Shown: one piece after another, positions 48,037 to 57,430 of the stretch
Layout of the letters: the number at the start of each line of letters is the position of its first letter
How positions within the stretch are numbered: the stretch's first letter is position 1
Assembly (NCBI RefSeq): GCF_004341845.1
Contig: NZ_SLVB01000001.1
Coordinates: forward strand, 930,001 to 994,000
Reading direction: 5' to 3'
DNA from: Novosphingobium sp. PhB165
Lineage (GTDB): Bacteria; Pseudomonadota; Alphaproteobacteria; Sphingomonadales; Sphingomonadaceae
DNA: 64,000 bases
Position numbers and translations under genes: made by a program
The notes under the pieces: generated by a model
Seen by the model: only the letters and a program-made list of their open reading frames with translations
The model's database searches: none
What the model was told of the DNA's origin: nothing

Positions 48037-48069
48037 CCCGTGGCGGCAGCCCATTGCCGCCGCCACGGG
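48037..48069 (+). terminator. Hairpin between sucD and sucA
   Basis: Perfect 11-bp stem CCCGTGGCGGC / GCCGCCACGGG with an 11-nt loop, 10 nt after the sucD stop. It is followed by TCTATAAATAA, not a T run, so it may be an mRNA-stability or partial-termination element. Confidence 0.55.
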
Positions 48070-48205
48070 TCTATAAATAACCGGTGCGATTTGACGCCGG
48101 ATGATATGCGAAGAACCGGGAATTCCTCCCCGGATTCCGGCTTCGCGCAGATTATGCTCGGTAGCGCCGGGAATCCCCTCCCGACGCCACATGAAGGTGA
48201 TTCCC

Positions 48206-51070
48206 ATGGGCGACGAGAGTTTCGACTTCACCCCCGGCTCGGCTGACAATGGCGCCCTCGACGGCCCTCAGGCCGGACCCAGCTGGCAGCGCAAGAACTG
48301 GCCCCTCGTCGGCGCCGAGTTCGAGGACGACCTGACGCAGGGCCTCGACCCCGCGGCGCTGAAGGTCCAGATCGAGAAGGCCGCCGCCAAGGGTGGTCCG
48401 AAGATCGACCAGTCCCGCATAGACGAAGCGGCGGCCGATGCCATCCGCGCCATGATGCTGATCCGCACATATCGCGTGCGCGGTCACCTGGCGGCGGAAC
48501 TCGACCCGCTTGGTCTTAACCAGCGCCAGCTTCCGGCTGACCTGACCCCCGAATACCACGGCTTCGTGGGCGCTGCGCAGGACCGTCCGGTCTACGTCGG
48601 CGGCGCGCTGGGCCTTGAGTGGACGACCGTTCGCGAGATCGTGCAGATCCTGCGCGCCAACTATTGCGGCAAGGTCGGCCTCGAATACATGCACATCTCC
48701 GATGTCGAGGAGCGCCGCTTCCTCCAGGAGCGCATGGAAGGCGCCGACAAGGAAATCGAGTTCACCGTCGAAGGCAAGAAGGCGATCCTTCAGGCCGTCG
48801 TCCGCGGTGAGCAGTACGAGAAGTTCCTCGGCAAGAAGTACGTCGGCACGAAGCGCTTCGGCCTCGACGGCGGCGAAGCCATGATCCCGGCGCTGGAAGC
48901 CGTGATCAAGTACGGCGGCACGCTGGGCGTGAAGGAAATCGTGTACGGCATGGCCCACCGCGGCCGCCTGAACGTGCTCGCCAACGTCCTCGCCAAGCCC
49001 TACAAGGTGATCTTCCACGAATTCTCGGGCGGCACTGCCAACCCGGAAGACGTCGGCGGCTCGGGCGACGTGAAGTATCACCTCGGCACTTCGGCCGACC
49101 GTGAGTTCGACGGCATCAAGGTCCACATGAGCCTGATGCCCAACCCGTCGCACCTCGAAACCGTCGATCCGGTCGTGCTCGGCAAGGTCCGCGCCTACCA
49201 GACGATCGCGGACGACATCGGCGACGACGTCGGCCCCGGCGCCAAGCACAAGCAGGTGCTGCCGGTCCTCATCCACGGTGACGCGGCCTTCGCCGGCCAG
49301 GGCATCATCTGGGAGTGCTTCGGCCTCTCGGGCGTGAAGGGCTACAACACCGGCGGTTGCATCCACTTCATCATCAACAACCAGATCGGCTTCACGACGA
49401 GCCCGCAGTTCGCGCGCAACTCGCCGTACCCGTCGGACGTGGCGAAGGGCGTTCAGGCGCCGATCCTGCACGTCAACGGTGACGATCCGGCTGCGGTGAC
49501 CTTCGCGTGCAAGCTGGCGATCGACTATCGCCAGACCTTCGGCCGCGACATCGTGATCGACATGTGGTGCTATCGCCGCTTCGGCCACAACGAAGGCGAC
49601 GAGCCCGGCTTCACGCAGCCGCTGATGTACGCGCAGATCCGCCAGCACCCGCCGGTCAGCCAGATCTATGCCGAGCGCCTGAAGAAGGAAGGCGTCATCG
49701 ACGACGCGTTCCTGCCGCAGACCGAGGCCGCGTTCACGCAGCATCTGGAAGAGCAGTTCGAGGCCGCCAAGACCTACAAGGCCAACCAGGCCGACTGGTT
49801 TGCCGGTCAGTGGAGCGGCTTCCACAAGCCTGCCGATCCCGAAACCGCGCGTCGCAACGTCGAAACCGGCATCGAGAACAAGCTGTTCGACAGCCTCGGC
49901 CGCGTGCTGACCACTGTTCCTGAGGACCTCACCGTCCACAAGACGCTGGCCCGCGTGATCGCCGCCAAGGACGAGATGTTCAAGTCGGGCGACGGCTTCG
50001 ACTGGGCCACGGCGGAAGCACTCGCTTTCGGCAGCCTCGTCACCGAAGGCTACAGCGTGCGTCTGTCCGGTCAGGACTGCGAACGCGGCACCTTCTCGCA
50101 GCGTCACGCCGTCTGGGTCGACCAGAAGGACGAGCACAAGTACACGCCACTGAAGACCCTGCCCCACGGCAGCTTCGAGGTGCTGAACTCGACGCTTTCG
50201 GAATATGGCGTGCTCGGCTTCGAGTACGGCTATGCCAGCGCCGATCCGAAGACCCTGGTGCTGTGGGAAGCGCAGTTCGGCGACTTCGCCAACGGCGCGC
50301 AGATCATCATCGACCAGTACGTCGCCTCGGCCGAGTCCAAGTGGCTGCGCGCCAACGGCCTCGTCATGCTCCTGCCCCATGGCTACGAAGGCCAGGGTCC
50401 GGAGCACTCGTCGGCCCGTCTGGAGCGTTACCTGCAGCTCTGTGCGCAGGATAACATCCAGGTCTGCAACATCACGACGCCCGCGAACTACTTCCACGTT
50501 CTGCGCCGTCAGATGCACCGTCCGTTCCGCAAGCCTCTGGTCATCATGACGCCGAAGTCGCTTCTGCGTCATCCGCTGGCCAAGTCGCTCGCTTCGGAAT
50601 TCCTCGGTGACGGCCACTTCCGCCGCCTGCTCTCGGATCCCAATGCTCCGAGCGACGCGGCGACGAAGAAGGTCATCCTGTGCTCGGGCAAGGTCTTCTA
50701 CGACATCCTCGAAGCCCGCGATGCCGCCGAAATCGACGACACGCAGATCATCCGCATGGAACAGCTCTATCCCTTCCCGGGCGAGCCGCTGACCAAGCGC
50801 CTGTCGCGCATGCCGAATCTCGAAGAGATCGTCTGGTGCCAGGAAGAACCGCAGAACAACGGTTCCTGGTTCTTCGTCGAATCGCAGATCGAAGCTGCCG
50901 CCAAGGAAGCCGGTGTCGCCCAGCCGCGTCCCCGTTATGCCGGCCGCAACGCCTCGGCCTCGCCGGCCACCGGTCTCGCCAAGCGCCACGTCGCCGAACA
51001 GGCCGCGCTGGTTGCCGATGCGCTGCACCTCTCCGTACGTTCCGAACTCCGCCGCAAGCAGAAGGCTTGA
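48206..51070 (+). CDS. sucA: 2-oxoglutarate dehydrogenase E1 component
   Basis: 954 residues. Thiamine-diphosphate E1 of the 2-oxoglutarate dehydrogenase complex. The N-terminal region includes DPLGL. GMAHRGRLNVLANVL and the ThDP-binding stretch HGDAAFAGQGIIWECFGLSG to INNQIGFTT lie in the middle, and the C-terminal transketolase-like half includes YEGQGPEHSSARLERYLQL. I chose the ATG at 48206 because GAAGGTGA lies just upstream; in-frame codons at 48101 and 48191 are less likely. It precedes sucB by 8 nt. Confidence 0.97.
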   Translation: MGDESFDFTPGSADNGALDGPQAGPSWQRKNWPLVGAEFEDDLTQGLDPAALKVQIEKAAAKGGPKIDQSRIDEAAADAIRAMMLIRTYRVRGHLAAELDPLGLNQRQLPADLTPEYHGFVGAAQDRPVYVGGALGLEWTTVREIVQILRANYCGKVGLEYMHISDVEERRFLQERMEGADKEIEFTVEGKKAILQAVVRGEQYEKFLGKKYVGTKRFGLDGGEAMIPALEAVIKYGGTLGVKEIVYGMAHRGRLNVLANVLAKPYKVIFHEFSGGTANPEDVGGSGDVKYHLGTSADREFDGIKVHMSLMPNPSHLETVDPVVLGKVRAYQTIADDIGDDVGPGAKHKQVLPVLIHGDAAFAGQGIIWECFGLSGVKGYNTGGCIHFIINNQIGFTTSPQFARNSPYPSDVAKGVQAPILHVNGDDPAAVTFACKLAIDYRQTFGRDIVIDMWCYRRFGHNEGDEPGFTQPLMYAQIRQHPPVSQIYAERLKKEGVIDDAFLPQTEAAFTQHLEEQFEAAKTYKANQADWFAGQWSGFHKPADPETARRNVETGIENKLFDSLGRVLTTVPEDLTVHKTLARVIAAKDEMFKSGDGFDWATAEALAFGSLVTEGYSVRLSGQDCERGTFSQRHAVWVDQKDEHKYTPLKTLPHGSFEVLNSTLSEYGVLGFEYGYASADPKTLVLWEAQFGDFANGAQIIIDQYVASAESKWLRANGLVMLLPHGYEGQGPEHSSARLERYLQLCAQDNIQVCNITTPANYFHVLRRQMHRPFRKPLVIMTPKSLLRHPLAKSLASEFLGDGHFRRLLSDPNAPSDAATKKVILCSGKVFYDILEARDAAEIDDTQIIRMEQLYPFPGEPLTKRLSRMPNLEEIVWCQEEPQNNGSWFFVESQIEAAAKEAGVAQPRPRYAGRNASASPATGLAKRHVAEQAALVADALHLSVRSELRRKQKA

Positions 51071-51078
51071 GATAAATC

Positions 51079-52317
51079 ATGACCACCGAAGTCAAGGTCC
51101 CCGTCCTTGGGGAATCCGTCGCCGAGGCCACCATCGGCCAGTGGCTGAAGCAGCCCGGCGAAGCGGTTGCCGCTGACGAACCCATCGCCAGCCTGGAGAC
51201 CGACAAGGTCGCCATCGACGTCATGGCGCCGCACGCCGGCGTCATGGGCCAGCAGCTTGTCAAGGAAGGCGACACCGTCGTCGTCGGCGCGCTGATCGCC
51301 ACGATCGAAGCCGGTTCGGGCGCCGCTGCGGCCCCCGCCGCCGCTGCCGCCCCGGCTGCATCTGCGCCGGCTCCTGCCCCGGCGGCCGCTGCCGTCGCCC
51401 CTGCTGCGGCTCCCGCAGCGGACGACGCTGCCGCCGGTTCGTCGGTGCTGTCGCCGGCCGTGCGCCGCGCGATCCTGGAACACGGCATCGATCCGGCCAC
51501 TATCAAGGGCACCGGCAAGGACGGCCGCATCACCAAGGACGACGTCCTTGAAGCGGCCAAGAACAAGCCGGCTTCGGCGCCCGCCGCCTCGGTCCCCGCT
51601 GCCGCTGCCCCGGCCGCGCGCAACGAGGAACGTGTCAAGATGACGCGTCTGCGCCAGACGATCGCCAAGCGCCTGAAGTCCGCGCAGGACAACGCTGCGC
51701 TTCTCACCACCTTCAACGACGTCGACATGTCGGCCGTCATCGAAGCGCGCGAGAAGTACAAGGACGTGTTCCAGAAGAAGCACGGCATCAAGCTCGGCTT
51801 CATGTCGTTCTTCGCCAAGGCTTCGGTCCTGGCGCTCAAGGACATCCCGGCCGTCAACGCGCAGATCGACGGTGACGAGATCGTCTACCACGACTACGTC
51901 GACATCTCGATCGCCGTCTCGGCCCCGAACGGCCTCGTCGTTCCGGTCGTGAAGGACTGCGACAAGCTGGGCTTCGCCGGCATCGAGAAGGCCATTGCCG
52001 ATTTCGGCAAGAAGGCCAAAGAAGGCACGCTGACCATGGCCGACATGGCCGGCGGCACCTTCACCATCTCGAACGGCGGCGTGTTCGGCGGTCTGATGTC
52101 GACCCCGATCATCAACCCCCCGCAGTCGGCCGTGCTCGGCCTGCACCGCATCGAGGACCGCCCGGTCGTGCGCAACGGTGAGATCGTGATCCGCCCGATG
52201 ATGTACATCGCGCTGTCCTACGACCACCGCATCATCGACGGCCGCGAGGCAGTCACCGCGCTCAAGACGATCAAGGAAGCGATCGAGGATCCCACGCGTC
52301 TCCTCATCGACCTCTGA
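51079..52317 (+). CDS. sucB: Dihydrolipoyllysine-residue succinyltransferase (E2)
   Basis: 412 residues. One lipoyl domain with the modified lysine Lys43 in ETDKVAID, an Ala/Pro-rich flexible linker (about 78-115), the E3/E1-binding domain with [15 protein letters not shown], a second linker and the catalytic domain ending [13 protein letters not shown] (His383, Asp387). Follows sucA by 8 nt in one operon. The A/P linker is rich in GCC/GCT repeats. Confidence 0.97.
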   Translation: MTTEVKVPVLGESVAEATIGQWLKQPGEAVAADEPIASLETDKVAIDVMAPHAGVMGQQLVKEGDTVVVGALIATIEAGSGAAAAPAAAAAPAASAPAPAPAAAAVAPAAAPAADDAAAGSSVLSPAVRRAILEHGIDPATIKGTGKDGRITKDDVLEAAKNKPASAPAASVPAAAAPAARNEERVKMTRLRQTIAKRLKSAQDNAALLTTFNDVDMSAVIEAREKYKDVFQKKHGIKLGFMSFFAKASVLALKDIPAVNAQIDGDEIVYHDYVDISIAVSAPNGLVVPVVKDCDKLGFAGIEKAIADFGKKAKEGTLTMADMAGGTFTISNGGVFGGLMSTPIINPPQSAVLGLHRIEDRPVVRNGEIVIRPMMYIALSYDHRIIDGREAVTALKTIKEAIEDPTRLLIDL

Positions 52318-52338
52318 GGGTCCAATGCCGCGCGGCAT

Positions 52339-52424
52339 CCTTCGACAAGCTCGCAGATGAGCGGATGTCGCGCGGTAGTTACTTGAAGTTAGAACAATTC
52401 CCGCTCAGGCTGAGCTTGTCGAAG
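52339..52424. repeat. Inverted short repeat between sucB and lpd
   Basis: CTTCGACAAGCTC (52340-52352) and its exact complement GAGCTTGTCGAAG (52412-52424) face each other in the 134-nt gap. The right copy with its flank (CGCTCAGGCTGAGC) repeats the element at 35757-35784. If transcribed it would form a 13-bp stem with a 59-nt loop, which might lower read-through from sucB into lpd. Confidence 0.6.
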
Positions 52425-52451
52425 CCCCTTAGCGCGACGGAGGCCTAAACA

Positions 52452-53852
52452 ATGGCTGATTACGATTACGACGTCCTTGTCATCGGTGCCGGCCCCGGCG
52501 GCTATGTCGCAGCGATCCGCGCCGCGCAGCTCGGTCTGAAGACCGCCTGCGCCGAAGGCCGCGAGACGCTGGGCGGTACCTGCCTCAACGTCGGCTGCAT
52601 CCCCTCCAAGGCCCTGCTCCACGCTTCGGAATACTTCGAAGCGGCGAAGGAAGGCGGCTCGATGGCCAAGATGGGCATCAAGGTCACGCCCGAACTGGAC
52701 CTCGACACCATGCAAGGCCAGCGCCTTGACGCGGTGAAAGGCCTGACCGGCGGCATCGAATTCCTGTTCAAGAAGAACAAGATCGACTGGCTGAAGGGCT
52801 ACGCCCAGTTCAAGGACGCGCACAGCGTTGAGGTTGCCGGCAAGACCGTCACCGCCAAGAACATCGTGATCGCCACCGGTTCCTCGGTCACCCCGCTTCC
52901 GGGCGTGGAAATCGACAACGCCGGCGGCGTGGTCGTGGACTCGACCGGCGCGCTGGAACTGGCCTCGGTGCCCAAGAAGATGGTCGTCATCGGTGGCGGC
53001 GTGATCGGTCTTGAACTCGGTTCGGTCTGGCGTCGTCTCGGCGCGGAAGTCACCGTCGTCGAATTCCTCGACCAGCTGCTCCCCGGCATGGACCTCGACG
53101 TCCGCAAGGAAGCCGCCAAGATCTTCAAGAAGCAGGGCATGACGCTCAAGCTCTCGACCAAGGTCACCGGTGTTTCGGTTGAAGGCAAGGCTGCCAAGGT
53201 CACCGTCGAGCCCGCCGCTGGCGGCGCTGCCGAAACGATCGACGCTGATGTCGTGCTCGTCGCCATTGGGCGCAAGCCGAACACCGATGGCCTCGGCCTC
53301 GCAAACATCGGCCTCGAACTCAACCAGCGCGGCCAGATCGAGACCGACCACGACTTCGGCACCAAGGTCGACGGCGTCTGGGCCATCGGCGACGTGATCC
53401 CCGGCCCGATGCTCGCGCACAAAGCCGAGGACGAAGGCATCGCCGTTGCCGAAAACATCGCGGGCCTGACCGGCATCGTGAACCACGACGTGATCCCCGG
53501 CGTGGTCTACACGCAGCCGGAAATCGCCGGCGTCGGCCTGACCGAAGAAGCCGCCAAGGCTCGCGGTGCAGTCAAGGTCGGCAAGTTCCCGATGCTCGCC
53601 AACTCGCGCGCCAAGACCAACCATGAGCCCGACGGCTTCGTGAAGGTGATCGCGGACGCCGAAACCGACCGCGTTCTCGGCGTGTGGTGCATCGCCTCGG
53701 TGGCGGGCACGATGATCGCCCAGGCCGCGCAGGCCATGGAATTCGGCGCGACGTCGGAAGATATCGCCTACACCTGCCACGCCCACCCGACCCACTCGGA
53801 AGCGATCAAGGAAGCGGCCATGGCCGTGCAGGGCAAGCCGATCCACATCTGA
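52452..53852 (+). CDS. lpdA: Dihydrolipoyl dehydrogenase (E3)
   Basis: 466 residues. FAD enzyme that re-oxidises lipoyl groups of the dehydrogenase complexes. FAD motif VIGAGPGGYVAAIRAAQLG, redox disulfide GGTCLNVGC (Cys44, Cys49), NAD motif VVIGGGVIGLELGSVWRRLG and catalytic His445/Glu450 in HAHPTHSEA. It is separated from sucB by a repeat-containing gap and ends at a strong terminator. Confidence 0.97.
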   Translation: MADYDYDVLVIGAGPGGYVAAIRAAQLGLKTACAEGRETLGGTCLNVGCIPSKALLHASEYFEAAKEGGSMAKMGIKVTPELDLDTMQGQRLDAVKGLTGGIEFLFKKNKIDWLKGYAQFKDAHSVEVAGKTVTAKNIVIATGSSVTPLPGVEIDNAGGVVVDSTGALELASVPKKMVVIGGGVIGLELGSVWRRLGAEVTVVEFLDQLLPGMDLDVRKEAAKIFKKQGMTLKLSTKVTGVSVEGKAAKVTVEPAAGGAAETIDADVVLVAIGRKPNTDGLGLANIGLELNQRGQIETDHDFGTKVDGVWAIGDVIPGPMLAHKAEDEGIAVAENIAGLTGIVNHDVIPGVVYTQPEIAGVGLTEEAAKARGAVKVGKFPMLANSRAKTNHEPDGFVKVIADAETDRVLGVWCIASVAGTMIAQAAQAMEFGATSEDIAYTCHAHPTHSEAIKEAAMAVQGKPIHI

Positions 53853-53875
53853 TCGGCTCCGCCTTGAAGGCATAG

Positions 53876-53916
53876 AAAAGGCCGGTGGCGCTGATGCGCT
53901 ACCGGCCTTTTTCTTT
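53876..53916. terminator. Bidirectional terminator after lpd
   Basis: AAAAGGCCGGT and ACCGGCCTTTTT, with an inner GCG / CGC, form a long stem with A-rich and T-rich flanks between the convergent lpd and prsR genes. It can serve both strands. Confidence 0.9.
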
Positions 53917-53931
53917 GGCAATGCGAACCGA

Positions 53932-55305
53932 TCAGCTCTGCAAATCGTACTGCTTCAGCAGATCGTACAGCGTCGGCCGACTGATCCCCAGCATCTTGGC
54001 GGTGCTGGAAATATTGCCCTCGCTCCGGGCCAGCGCATGACGGATGACCTTGCGATCGGCCTGCTCGCGCGCGGTCTTGAGGTTGAGGGCATTGGCCACT
54101 TGCTCGTCAGGCTCGGCAAGATCGAGATCGACGGCGGAGACGAGCTTCTCGTCCGCCATGATAACGGCGCGCTTCACCCGGTTCTCCAGCTCGCGCACAT
54201 TGCCCGGCCAATGCCAGGCATCGATGGCCGCCAGCGCATCGGCGGAAAAGCCCCGCACGCGCGGGTTCATTTCCTTGGCGTAGCGATTGAGGAACGCCTT
54301 CGCGAGCAAGGTCGCGTCGCCCGGCCGCTCGGCAAGGCTGGGGATCTTCACGACGATCTCGGCGAGCCGATAGAACAAGTCCTCGCGGAACCGCCCATCG
54401 GCGATCATCGCTTCCAGATCCTGATGCGTAGCGCAGACGATGCGCGTATCGACGGGGATCGACTCCCGCGAACCCACGCGCTCGATCACGCGCTCCTGAA
54501 GGAAGCGCAGCAGCTTCACCTGAAGCTGGAGCGGAATATCGCCCACTTCGTCGAGGAACAGCGTACCGCCGCCCGCCTGTTCGATCTTGCCGGGTGTGGT
54601 CTTCACGGCGCCGGTGAAGGCGCCCTTCTCGTGCCCGAACAACTCGCTTTCCAGCAGGTTCTCAGGGATCGCGGCGCAGTTGATCGCCACGAATTCACCC
54701 TTGGCGCGCCCGCTTGCCTCATGCAGCCCGCGCGCCAGCAGTTCCTTGCCGGTACCCGACGCGCCGAGCAGCATCACCGAGACATTGGTGTTGGCCACAC
54801 GCTCGATCGTCCGCGCGACGCGCACCATTTCCGGCGCTGCGGTGATCATGCGGCCGAGAACCTTGTCGTCCTTCTCCACCTTGGAGGCCAGACGACGGTT
54901 CTCGTCCTCAAGTCGATGCAACTGAAGCGCACGGCGCACGATCAGCCCCAGCGCATCGATATCGACCGGCTTCTTGTAGAAGTCGTAAGCGCCGCGCGCG
55001 ATGGCCTGAAGCGCGGATTCCCGCGCGCCATGCCCCGAGGCGACAATCACCTTGGTATCGGGCTTCAACGCCATGATCTCGTCGAGCACGGCAAAGCCCT
55101 CGGTCACGCCGTCGGGATCGGGCGGCAGGCCGAGGTCGAGCGTCACCACATCGGGCATTTCCGAACGCAGCAGCGCCATGGCCTGCGCGCGGTCGCCCGC
55201 GATCAGGACCTCGAAATCCTCGTAAGCCCACTTGAGCTGGGCCTGAAGCCCGGCATCGTCCTCTACGACAAGCAGCTTCGGCAGCGCCTTGGAAGTTTCT
55301 GTCAT
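53932..55305 (-). CDS. prsR: PEP-CTERM-box response regulator PrsR
   Basis: 457 residues. NtrC-type response regulator of the XrtA/PEP-CTERM exopolysaccharide system. Receiver domain with phospho-Asp57 and Lys111, AAA+ domain with Walker A GASGTGKE at 181-188 and GAFTGA (228-233) for sigma-54 contact, then a Fis-type HTH at the end (ISSTAKMLGISRPTLYDLLKQ). It probably activates sigma-54 promoters of PEP-CTERM genes. Gene follows prsK by 1 nt. Confidence 0.95.
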   Translation of the reverse strand: MTETSKALPKLLVVEDDAGLQAQLKWAYEDFEVLIAGDRAQAMALLRSEMPDVVTLDLGLPPDPDGVTEGFAVLDEIMALKPDTKVIVASGHGARESALQAIARGAYDFYKKPVDIDALGLIVRRALQLHRLEDENRRLASKVEKDDKVLGRMITAAPEMVRVARTIERVANTNVSVMLLGASGTGKELLARGLHEASGRAKGEFVAINCAAIPENLLESELFGHEKGAFTGAVKTTPGKIEQAGGGTLFLDEVGDIPLQLQVKLLRFLQERVIERVGSRESIPVDTRIVCATHQDLEAMIADGRFREDLFYRLAEIVVKIPSLAERPGDATLLAKAFLNRYAKEMNPRVRGFSADALAAIDAWHWPGNVRELENRVKRAVIMADEKLVSAVDLDLAEPDEQVANALNLKTAREQADRKVIRHALARSEGNISSTAKMLGISRPTLYDLLKQYDLQS

Positions 55306-55306
55306 C

Positions 55307-57430
55307 TCAGGCTACTTTCTGATCCTTGGCGGCAAGGGTCTGGTAAAAATCGGTGGCGGCGGCGAGCGGGATGCGGACGACGAAGCGCGATCCCAGCCCC
55401 TCGCGGGATTCCACTTCGAGGCGGCCGCGCATCGCACGTACCAGTTCGCGCGCTTCGAACGCGCCGATGCCGAAGCCGCCGCTCTTGGTGGAGACGAATG
55501 GCTTGAACAGGCGGTTGCGCACGAATTCGGCAGACATGCCGCAACCGGAATCGAGCACTTCGAACCGGGCATTGAGCCCGTCCGTCGCGAGCGACAAAAA
55601 CACCGGACTGTCAGGCTCGCTGGCATCGAGCGCGTTCTGAATGAGGTGGACGAGCACCTGATCGAGCGAATGGCGGTTCGCTGTCACCATGGTCTCCAGC
55701 GTTTCCGCCAGCACGACTTGCGGATTGTCGCGGAATCGCTCGATCACGCCCCGTGCGACATCACCTGCGGGAACCGGTTCCAGCTTGTCCACCGCGCCGT
55801 TTCCATAGCGCGAAAGGCGGGCCAGCAAGGCGTTGAGCTTGTCCGACGAATTGCGCAACGTCACCAGCATGTCGGCGCGGAACGCGGGCTTGTCGGCATG
55901 GAGTTCGGCGTTACGGGCCAGCAGGCTGAACTGGCTGGCGAGATTCTTGATATCGTGCATCACGAAAGCGATGCGGCGGTGGAAATCCTCGAACCGGCTC
56001 GATTCCGCCAGCGCTTCCTGACTGGAATTCTCCGCAAGGTAGCTCGCAAGCTGCTGGCCAATCACGCGCAGCAGGTCGAAATCCTCCCAGTCCAGCTTGC
56101 GCGTCAGTTGCGGACGCGCAAGCACGACCATGCCGACGAGCCGCTCATAATGCACCAGCGGCACCAGCGCCCAGGCGCGCGGCTCGGCCAGCAGCCATGC
56201 CGGGACTTCGACTTCGTATCCGCCAGCCATGACGCCGGTGCGCTGCTCATCAAGGTCAGCGATGAAGGCGTGCCTCTCGAACGGCGCCAGCGCACGCAGC
56301 GGGTAGGCCACGGCGGGAACGTCGATGTCACGCCAGTTCCAGCGCGCGGCAATGGTGAGGTCGCCCTGATCACCCGGGGTCAGCAGCAGGCCCGCCGCAC
56401 TGGCGGTGACATCTGCGACCGACTGGACCACGCGCTCACCCAAGGGCAGCGCCTGTTCGCCGCCGTTGCCGATGGTGCGCGTGAACCGCAGCCATTCCTC
56501 GCGGTAGTCATATCGGTGCTGGAAGAAGTGCTTGGCCAGCGTCACTTTCAGCCAGCCCCGCACCCGCCGCGACGGTAGCACGACAAGCGCAAAAGCGCTG
56601 GCCAGCGTCAGGAAGGCCAACTCGATCAGGCGCGCGAAATCGCCTCCTGCATAAGCCAGCCACTGCGCCACGGCGACCATGGCGACGAGGTAGACGCCGA
56701 TCACCAGCAATGAAAACGTCTGGAACGTCACCGCGCGCGAGGGGCGCAGGCGCAATTCGTCACGGTTGCGCGCCGCGCCGATGGCGAGGCATGCCGCCAA
56801 CGCCATCGCCGAGAGACCCCGCAGGGCCGCGATCTCGACCGGCCATGTGCTGCCCAGATAAGCGATCGTGTAAAGGTTGAGGTCGAAGGCCCAAAGCACC
56901 GCCAGCCCCGCTGCCGGCCAGCGCAGCGCCCCGCGCGCCTCACGCGGCGCACCCGCGTAGAGGTTGTGGACCAGCACCAGCCCGCCCACGGCCACCAGCA
57001 GACGAAGCATCACCGTGAAGTCGAATGCCACCTGCACAACGTGCCGCTCGAAAGCGGGGCGCGAAAGGCCAAGGTCTACCCCCAGATGCAGCACTTCAAC
57101 GAAGACCAACGCGTAGATTACCGGACGGATCGGCGCGAGGCTGGCGTGGCGCCCGTCGCTGGCGAACAGCGCGTATACGGCCATCAACCAGCCCAGATTG
57201 CGCGCGCTCTCTGCCAGAGAGACTGTCAGCATGTTCGCGGTCGCCACTGCGGCCACTGCCCATGTCGCCGTCAGCAACAGCGCGGCGACGATCGGCGTGC
57301 CGGCCTTGGCGAAGCGCCCGCGCTGCGGCCAGAGCCAGAACGCCAGGCTCGCCACGGCAACCGCTCCGGAGAGGTTGAGCGCGGCGCCGACGCTCGACCA
57401 CAATATGGCGGTCTGTTGCCCGATAATCAT
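55307..57430 (-). CDS. prsK: PEP-CTERM system histidine kinase PrsK
   Basis: 707 residues. N-terminal multi-helix membrane sensor (about 1-285), a GAF-like domain in the middle (about 320-460), then the kinase: His492 in FVMHDIKN, N-box near 599 (LIQNALDA), DSGCGM at 627-632 and GFGIG at 652-656. The pair with PrsR and the upstream sugar transferase is the standard arrangement. I chose the ATG at 57430 because it overlaps the upstream stop as ATGA; a GTG at 57448 is an alternative. Confidence 0.95.
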   Translation of the reverse strand: MIIGQQTAILWSSVGAALNLSGAVAVASLAFWLWPQRGRFAKAGTPIVAALLLTATWAVAAVATANMLTVSLAESARNLGWLMAVYALFASDGRHASLAPIRPVIYALVFVEVLHLGVDLGLSRPAFERHVVQVAFDFTVMLRLLVAVGGLVLVHNLYAGAPREARGALRWPAAGLAVLWAFDLNLYTIAYLGSTWPVEIAALRGLSAMALAACLAIGAARNRDELRLRPSRAVTFQTFSLLVIGVYLVAMVAVAQWLAYAGGDFARLIELAFLTLASAFALVVLPSRRVRGWLKVTLAKHFFQHRYDYREEWLRFTRTIGNGGEQALPLGERVVQSVADVTASAAGLLLTPGDQGDLTIAARWNWRDIDVPAVAYPLRALAPFERHAFIADLDEQRTGVMAGGYEVEVPAWLLAEPRAWALVPLVHYERLVGMVVLARPQLTRKLDWEDFDLLRVIGQQLASYLAENSSQEALAESSRFEDFHRRIAFVMHDIKNLASQFSLLARNAELHADKPAFRADMLVTLRNSSDKLNALLARLSRYGNGAVDKLEPVPAGDVARGVIERFRDNPQVVLAETLETMVTANRHSLDQVLVHLIQNALDASEPDSPVFLSLATDGLNARFEVLDSGCGMSAEFVRNRLFKPFVSTKSGGFGIGAFEARELVRAMRGRLEVESREGLGSRFVVRIPLAAATDFYQTLAAKDQKVA

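Noticed and set aside
48152..51028. 958-codon minus-strand frame opposite sucA
   Set aside because: Very long but exactly antisense to sucA, with Val/Arg/Asp-rich low-information sequence. Long antisense frames are expected in strongly GC3-biased genes.
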